This document shows, piece by piece, positions 57,845-64,000 of a stretch of DNA of 64,000 nucleotides. Position numbers and translations under genes: made by a program. The stretch is from the NCBI GenBank assembly GCA_963580285.1, contig OY757011.1:165941406-166005405 (forward strand). The letters run 5' to 3'. Under the pieces are notes generated by a model. It made no database searches. It saw nothing but the letters and a program-made list of their open reading frames with translations, and had not been told where the DNA came from. Source of the stretch: Lucinisca nassula. Its lineage: Eukaryota > Mollusca > Bivalvia > Lucinida > Lucinidae. Each line of letters begins with the position of its first letter. Within the stretch, counting starts at the first letter, position 1.

Positions 57845-58170
57845 ACATAGGCTACATCACGAAAACACGCCTATATAATTTTGACCCCCTTGAACCCCCG
57901 ATTTATATAGTTAAGCTGCCGTTTGCAGGGGTAAACCTTATTTTTCTTATTTCTGCTCTAAAATATAAATTGTGGGTACTCCTTAGAACCGCCTCAATGA
58001 GGCGGTTCTAACGAGTACCCGCGGTTCTAACGAGTTCCCACAATCTATATTTTGAGCAGAAATAAGAGAAAATATCACGATTTTTCATCTTAAAATTTTC
58101 ATTTTTTCGGCGATAAAGGTTTCAATGTATTTGTATAGGCGTGTTTTCGTTATGTAGCTCCAGATCGGGA
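57845..58170. mobile_element. P2 element, full length with TIRs
   Basis: The termini ACGAAAACACGCCTATA (57858) and TATAGGCGTGTTTTCGT (~58133) are perfect inverted repeats. Subterminal AAATAAG/CTTATTT and a central palindrome (AGAACCGCCTC-AAT-GAGGCGGTTCT) follow. It is a non-autonomous DNA element. Confidence 0.85.
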
Positions 58171-58302
58171 AGTGCAAACAATAATTTTCTTATTAACCCT
58201 CACCATACAGAAGATTTCAATATACACCAGAACCTCTTTATAACACTATTAATGGGTCCAAAGCAGAAACCGTGTTAGTTAAACAACCGTGTTATATCAA
58301 AA

Positions 58303-58372
58303 CAAAAATGTATAGATTATATAGAAAAATGACCATTTATGGTCATTTTTCTATATAATCTATACATTTTTG
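58303..58372. repeat. Perfect 33-bp hairpin
   Basis: The arms at 58303-58335 and 58340-58372 are perfectly complementary around the loop TTTA. GTGTTATA motifs flank both sides. Confidence 0.93.
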
Positions 58373-58856
58373 GGATCCATCTTGAAACCGTGTTATATCC
58401 GAAACCGTGTTATAATGAACTGTGTTATAATGAGGTTGTGGTGTACTACATGTACACTCCTCCTTTGGCCATCTGTGTTGCATGATTTCAAGTTTTGCCA
58501 TGGATTTAGAAGCAGCATGGAAAACAGTATAGATCCTTATCAGCTGGATTCTAAATCAATTCTGTTTTCAAAAAGGATATATCTGCTCAAGCTTAACATT
58601 ATTTTGTGTGTACATAAGAATCGCCTCATTGAATACCCACAACATATGTTTCTAAACAAGAAATAAGATAGCTACAGGTAGTAATATGACGTGACATCAA
58701 AGAGCACATTTAGAACCCGTGTGTTATGTCATTATATATGAAAGACGTCAACAGCGTTTGATTAAAAGATGGAAAACTATTCAAAATGTAAATTTTAGAA
58801 GACAGATAAACTGAATTTAAGGACTTGATGTCTTTTCACTTGGGTTTCTTTCACAG

Positions 58857-58898
58857 ATGGCAGCTGCTAATGGAATAATTATTTCACTGTGGCTATTG
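58857..58898 (+). CDS. Candidate 42-bp micro-exon on the opposite strand
   Basis: TTTCTTTCACAG precedes ATGGCAGCTGCTAATGG, and the 14 codons (MAAANGIIISLWLL) end at TTG before GTAAGTT. Both splice sites look good and the peptide resembles the start of a signal peptide. It would be the first coding exon of an unseen plus-strand gene within YARS2 intron 2. No neighbouring exon was recognised, so chance is a real alternative. Confidence 0.25.
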
Positions 58899-59074
58899 GT
58901 AAGTTAATTCATACCTCTAAACTCTTGGTGATAATTTTAACATTGCAATGACAAAATTGGAATAATAAGGAATAAATTATCATTTTTGTGGATTTTATTG
59001 TTGTGTAAAACTCTAGCAGGTCACAAACTTTTCATGAAGCCCATTGTGCCAAATTGGAATAAAACTGCAAGCAC

Positions 59075-60135
59075 TGCATGATGCCCCGCCACTGCAGTTA
59101 CATCAAGCAAGTGCTATATTACAGTGAAACAAAACCTAATGGCTGTTTTCCCACATCCTAGTGATGTAATCATGCAAGTTTGGTCAGAATCTATCATTAA
59201 GTTCAGGAGATGTAGTGCTTCAAACAGACTACATGATAGAAATTGCTGTGTTCAATGTTCAAGTGGTGATAACTCCAAAAGTAGTAAAATCAGAGTTATG
59301 GTTCATATGTTCTGCTTGTCATCTCAGGCTGCTCTACATATCTGTGAAGTTTCGTGAAAATATCTCAAATAGTAACAGAGTTATTAAGCGGACTCGAAAC
59401 TGATAGCAACTGCTATATTCAAAGTTCAAAGGGCAATAACTCCAAAAGTAGCAAAATCAGAGTTATAGTTCATATGTCCTGCGAAGTTTCATGGAAATAT
59501 CTCAAATGGTATCGAAGTTATGGAGCAGACACGAAACTACGATAGAAATGGCTATGTTCAATGTTTAAAGGGCAATTACTCCAAAAGTAGGAAAATCAGA
59601 GTTACGGTTCATATGTTCTGTACGTCGTCTGATAGTGCTCTACATATCTGTGAAGTTTCGTGAAAATATCTCAAATGGTATCAGAGTTATGGAGCGGACA
59701 CTAAACTGATAGCAACAGCTATATTCAAAGTTCAAAGGGCAATAACTCCAAAAGTAGGAAAACCAGAGCTACGGTTCATATGTTCTGCATGTTGTCTCAT
59801 GGTGCTCTAGATATCTGTGAAGTTTAATGAAAATCGAAGTTATGGAGCGGACACGAAACTATGATAGAAATGTCTATGTTCATTGTTCAAAGGGCAACAA
59901 CTCCAAAGGTAGGAAAATCAGAGTTACGGTTTATATGTTTTGTTGTCTTATATTGCTTTACATATCTGTGAAGTTTCATGAAAATATCTCTAATGGTATC
60001 AGAGTTATGGGGCGGACACGGAACTATGGGGAGCTGACGGACAGATGGATGTATGGACAAACGGACGGACACTCAAAACTTTGGAGGGTATAACATAATA
60101 CCCCGCCATTTTTTGAATGGCGGGGCATAAAAAGG
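59075..60135. mobile_element. Element with ~150-bp tandem core and TIR-like ends
   Basis: ATGCCCCGCCACTG at the left and TGGCGGGGCATAAAA at the right are inverted. The core has about five units sharing GGGCAATAACTCCAAAAGTA and CTCTACATATCTGTGAAGTT. The right end forms a hairpin (CCCCGCCATTTTTTGAATGG...), preceded by GGACGGACACTCA. Confidence 0.75.
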
Positions 60136-60414
60136 TATAAAATATGATGAAATTCCACTGTTATAAGACCACCTAGAATTAAGACTAATTCTGCTTTAAA
60201 AGGCTTATTTAGCAGGTTGCGGTTATTCTTTCATTGTGTTTTCTGATTACAGTGTCTTCTGGTCATATTTTACTGTAGTGTGAAACTTCCATGGCTCCAA
60301 TAATGAAGGCTTGTTTACAATGGCAGTTTCAAATTCTTTTTTTGAGCCCCTAGGGAAATTTCCAGTATGCTATTCATTTGTTGTGGATATTTTTCTTGCT
60401 TAATCTTGAAAATA

Positions 60415-60480
60415 TGTTTTGTGTACTCATTAGAATTGCCTCAATGAGGTAATTCTAATAAGTACACAAGACATGGCTTT
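60415..60480. repeat. P2 palindrome
   Basis: TTGTGTACTCATTAGAATTG pairs imperfectly with TAATTCTAATAAGTACACAA. Confidence 0.8.
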
Positions 60481-60857
60481 ATTTTAAAGAAAATCAGAAA
60501 GATATCCCTATTATGCCCCCTAAGACCAACCCTCAGTGGCTCGAACTACCAGTCTCGAACAAATTTTCAGTGTCCCAAAAGTTGTTCGAGCAAATGAAGT
60601 TTGATTACATAAGTCCAACCTGTGTTAAGCAAGCACTTCAGAGATGATCAAAATTTGCTTGCTTAAGACAGGTGCTTGCTTAATACAGGTGAATATTAAT
60701 GCATTTGCCTTTTTCAGGAACTAAATACATGCTTACTTAAGACAGGTTGTTTGCTTAATTGAGGTGGCCACTATGACAGGTTTGACTGTACATGTATATA
60801 AGACTGCAACTATCAGTGTGTGTGCCTTTTTTTTCTTTTTTTTTTTCAAGAACTTAC

Positions 60858-61005
60858 CACAGCTATAGGCTGGTGCCCAGCTCTTTGACAGTGTATAAGA
60901 GCAATTATAGCAAGCAGGTTACCAACATGTAGACTATCTGCTGTCGGGTCAAACCCACAATATATGGGCTGGGGTGCTGACAATAGGCGTTGCAAATCTG
61001 GACCA
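60858..61005 (-). CDS. YARS2: YARS2 coding exon 2
   Basis: The exon is 148 bp between TTTCAG and GTAAGT. It finishes a split Ser codon, then encodes [20 protein letters not shown] and an [12 protein letters not shown] end. [14 protein letters not shown] is the class I synthetase signature, with HVGN as the HIGH-type ATP-binding motif. HVGH is more usual, so the final Asn is a small departure. The frame continues into exon 3. Confidence 0.96.
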
Positions 61006-61111
61006 CTGAAACAGTAAATAAATTAATATTGCCACAACCATTTTGAATAACAACCAATCAAATTAATTGATGTACCGTAATGATCCTAAGTGTTGGGACA
61101 GACAGGTCAAA

Positions 61112-61247
61112 GCAAACAGTGCAGACCCTGATCAGACTGCTCCTGATGGAGCAGTCTGATCTGGGTCTACACTGTTTGCCATTACAGTGCAGACCCAGAT
61201 CAGTCTGCTCCTGAAGGAGCAGTCTGATCAGGGTCTACACTGTTTGC
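61112..61247. mobile_element. Two adjacent P1 palindromes
   Basis: 61112-61179 and 61184-61247 are near-perfect palindromes. GCAAACAGTGCAGACCCTGA pairs with GGGTCTACACTGTTTGC, and the centre is CTGCTCCTGATGGAGCAG. Confidence 0.92.
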
Positions 61248-61565
61248 CATTCCGTTTGCACCTTTTGTTGTCTGTGCAGGATCGTGAAACAAATTGGTTA
61301 CAATTTTAGGAGAATTACAGTTCCCAAGGTATCCGAATTGTTTCGATTTTTACGGTATTGTATTCCTATCAATTCAACAACTGAATGACAAAGAGTGAGG
61401 CCAACTGTTTGCCAAGGTACAGCATATTCTGGTTCAGAAGGACAAGAATTAACTTAACTCTTCTCTTGCTGAATATTCATTTTAGCCACACCCATCTCTG
61501 ACTTGGAACCAATCAGATTGCTTTATGTAATTTATTCTTACATACCGGTATTCATAAACTGAATG

Positions 61566-61634
61566 TCAAACAGTGTAGATCCTGATCAGATGGCTTCTTC
61601 AGAAGCCATCTGATCTGGATCTACACAGTTTGCA
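61566..61634. mobile_element. P1 palindrome
   Basis: It has AAACAGTGTAGATCCTGATC with the central inversion GATGGCTTCTTCAGAAGCCATC. Confidence 0.9.
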
Positions 61635-61783
61635 AAGATAGGGTTTGTCGTGAACAGCAAGATAAGGGTTAAATGAAAAGAAATGAAAACACCTGGAGCC
61701 ACTTGTTCAAAACTAACGATGTCATAAGTTAACATATCATTAAAACCTTGTATTTGGTATGGCAAATATACTAACATTTTTGC

Positions 61784-61842
61784 AGAAAAAAAAATGTGAG
61801 CAGCATTTGTGAATGCAAAAGCTGCTCACATTTTTTTTTCAC
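61784..61842. repeat. Inverted repeat with A/T-run stem
   Basis: AAATGTGAGCAGC and GCTGCTCACATTT flank a 16-base loop. Confidence 0.85.
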
Positions 61843-62271
61843 CAAAAATTCCAATGTATTACATTTCTTACTAGAAAAGTTAACATTTTTACCACTACCA
61901 AACTCGTAAAGCTAATAAAGCTTTTAACAACTGGGCACTGAAAGGCAATTTTTGGGACCTCTTGCCTACCTCTAAACTTAGGCTCTCTGAAACAAGCACT
62001 GTCATTGGGCAATATAGCCTGCATGGAAAAGTATCTTGGTCTGTGTCCTTGAGGGCATGAGCATGGTAAATCATATCTATTATCTCACCATATAAACCAA
62101 ACCCATCATGTGATTTGGAAAATATGAGCTGTAAAAGGGCCCTTTTTAAATTGTGAAACTTAAACATAAAATACCATGGTCACATGCAGCATGTTTGTAT
62201 CTACATGTATATAAACTATATACATCATGTGGTTCAGTAAATACAAGCTTAAATAACTTTAACACAAAAAC

Positions 62272-62578
62272 CCAGCCCCCTTCCAGCGGGGCTTGAAGAA
62301 ACAGATGGGCTGCAGGATGCTTCCACACAGAGCTGAAACCGACCACACACGAGTACTGGTAAACCACTTAGAGGATCTAAGCCTGCACAGGCAAAGCAGT
62401 GCGAGTCGGACCATCCATGCTTATAAACCCTATTGGTTTTATTGGACAACAGGGCTTGAGATGTCATTTCATCTCAATGTCGGATAAAAGTCCCACAAAA
62501 TTGGAAGCAATGTCTCCAAAATGACCTATACAGTGTTGATGTGTATGTTAAACCTCAAATCAAACCAACAAACAAACA
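62272..62578 (+). mobile_element. R300 retroposon, full length
   Basis: The TSD TAACACAAAAAC is at 62260-62271 and 62579-62590. The tail is CAAACCAACAAACAAACA. It lies in YARS2 intron 1. Confidence 0.9.
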
Positions 62579-62816
62579 TAACACAAAAACTGAAACTAAA
62601 AGCTCTTAGTTTGTGACCTTGAATGTATGGTCAAGTGCAATCATTCTGATTGGCATCTTAAGTGTTAAATTTACTACTTATTCTTAAGTTAATAACATAA
62701 TGAGACAGAATGATTCAATAATAAAAGCAGTGCAAGTCAGTCCCCCTGAGTTACATGTAATCCTGAACTTGGAATTAGACAGTTTCAGTTTGCCCTCAAT
62801 TCCTGAAATTTTAGTA

Positions 62817-62882
62817 AACAGTGTAGAACCTGATCAGACACCACATTCTGCAGTATCTAATATGGGTCTACTGTTTGCCTAA
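62817..62882. mobile_element. P1 palindrome, decayed
   Basis: The outer arms AAACAGTGTAGAACCTGATC and GGGTCTACTGTTTGCC remain, while the centre no longer pairs. Confidence 0.7.
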
Positions 62883-63019
62883 GTCCCATTTTTCGGAACC
62901 CTTGGCATAGACAGATTAACCCTTAAAAACGCTGAGAAAATCTACATCTGAAAATGTCGTCGGCTTGTGTCGTCTGCTGAAGCTTCTTGCAAACATTTTA
63001 AAAATATTTTTGCATACAG

Positions 63020-63087
63020 GCAAACAGTGTGGGCCCAGATCAGACTGCTCCTACAGGAGCAGTCTGATCTGGGTCCACACTGTTTGC
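63020..63087. mobile_element. P1 palindrome, near-perfect
   Basis: GCAAACAGTGTGGGCCCAGA mirrors TCTGGGTCCACACTGTTTGC, and the centre is CTGCTCCTACAGGAGCAG. Confidence 0.93.
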
Positions 63088-63404
63088 AAAAAAATACTTT
63101 CAAGGTAACAAGCAGACGATAATTGTGGTGATTGGCATTTTATGGGTTAAAAGCACTTTGCAGTACCGGTACTTGCAGGTTCATGTACATTATTTTCATT
63201 GGGCTTGGTTTATTTTTAATTTTTGTATGGTTTAACTTAATTTGTCAGTGGTATAGTCACTTGTGCATCAGCAGTATATGCGTTTTTGTACCTTTGTTGA
63301 TTGACAAATAATCAAACAAAAAAAAAGTACCTTTCTTAAAAATCTATAATTAATCATCCACTGAACTCTGGTTAAATTTTTCCAAACTGACAAATCCTAA
63401 CTGC

Positions 63405-63705
63405 TTTTGTTTGTATTGTTTGCATTGGAGTTTAGCAGCCCAGTCAACACTATTTTAGGTCATTTTTGAGCCAGGTCAGTTTACTTATCCACACTTCTCC
63501 TGGGCAGGCTTATAGTTAAGCAGTTAACCAGTACAGTGCACATTCTTTAACCAGAAACTGACAACTGCCCTTCTTGAATCAGAGGAAGGGTGAGAATGAC
63601 CGTAGAAAAGATTTCATGATCAATCACGACGAAATAATGTTGCCAACCACAGCAAGTATCCACCAGTCAGACACGCATCCGACTGAGCTACCGAGGCCGG
63701 CTTAA
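63405..63705 (-). mobile_element. tS3 SINE, uninterrupted
   Basis: The minus strand reads GGTAGCTCAGTCGGATGCGT at the head. It ends TAAACTCCAATGCAAACAAT. The B-box region is partly lost. Confidence 0.85.
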
Positions 63706-63825
63706 AGCCTAATTGCAAAGTAGAATATTGCTGCATATGCATGGCAAAATAAAATTCACATTCAGTGGTTTTGTCTATTCTATAATTATGTGAATGGGAG
63801 ATTGATTTTCAGTCTTAGTACCTAC

Positions 63826-63989
63826 CTGCCTTCAGGTGTGATGTTTCTGAAGATTCCTCTCTCATGAAGTCTGAGAATATCCCGAATCACTGCACTACTG
63901 CAGTGTCTTATGGAAACATAATGTGTCTGACTGACAATAGGAAACTGTCTAACACACTGACAAACAACTCTAATGGCTGCGGTACTCAT
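63826..63989 (-). CDS. YARS2: YARS2 coding exon 1 with mitochondrial presequence
   Basis: ATG lies at 63987-63989 and the donor GTAGGT follows 63826; 164 bp encode 54 residues plus two bases of a Ser codon. The N-terminus (MSTAAIRVVCQCVRQFPIVS) and the RHCSSAVIRDILRLHERG stretch are rich in Arg, Ser and hydrophobics and nearly free of acidic residues for the first ~35 residues, as expected for a mitochondrial targeting peptide. LHERGIFRNITPEG matches the family's L--RG-----P-- entry to the catalytic domain. The promoter and any 5' UTR lie beyond the window edge. Confidence 0.85.
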
Positions 63990-64000
63990 CTTATTCTGGA

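Overview
The window looks like repeat-dense nuclear DNA of an invertebrate, most likely a bivalve mollusc. The grounds are spliced exons of a mitochondrial aminoacyl-tRNA synthetase, tRNA-derived SINEs, LINE and Penelope-like remnants, abundant short palindromic MITEs and AT-rich satellites. The organism is an inference from repeat style, not from a search. There are no operons, no rRNA genes and no CRISPR array. Only one host gene is secure: the first four coding exons of mitochondrial tyrosyl-tRNA synthetase (YARS2) on the minus strand at 52.6-64.0 kb. Its reading phase carries correctly across three introns.

Layout. 0.36-3.2 kb: a decayed LINE RNase H copy broken by a SINE that is itself broken by a LINE fragment, followed by an intact 367-aa RNase H ORF. 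3.4-12.3 kb: SINEs, a ~450-bp element called TGE here (fixed end TAGAAGT), GATTTCGG-type repeats, a second LINE copy and a 321-bp tandem repeat. 12.8-16.9 kb: a ~1-kb inverted repeat around a 2-kb spacer. 17.0-32.5 kb: a satellite field with three families, all with a ~21-bp period. Sat-A and Sat-B are built on GATATC and Sat-C on CAGCTG. Sat-C shows higher-order repeats and retroposon insertions. 32.5-41.8 kb: nested foldback elements, a ~167-bp tandem repeat, a hAT-like element with an 8-bp target duplication (TSD) and SINEs. 41.86-43.6 kb: a second copy of the 30.66-32.45 kb satellite block. 43.7-48.2 kb: a Penelope-type GIY-YIG endonuclease fragment, microsatellites and TGE copies. 48.2-51.4 kb: a giant foldback with the 200-N assembly gap near its axis. 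51.4-64 kb: YARS2 exons 4 to 1, with introns full of hairpin MITEs, SINEs and tandem repeats.

Family names used here: R300 = 300-bp CAAA-tailed retroposon with 12-13 bp TSDs; tS1-tS4 = tRNA-derived SINE families; TGE as above; P1 and P2 = palindromic MITE families. These labels are mine and are defined only by similarity inside this window. The main novelty is structural. Neighbouring satellites share a two-helical-turn period centred on palindromic hexamers, and filled/empty insertion sites inside duplicated satellite allow several events to be ordered in time.
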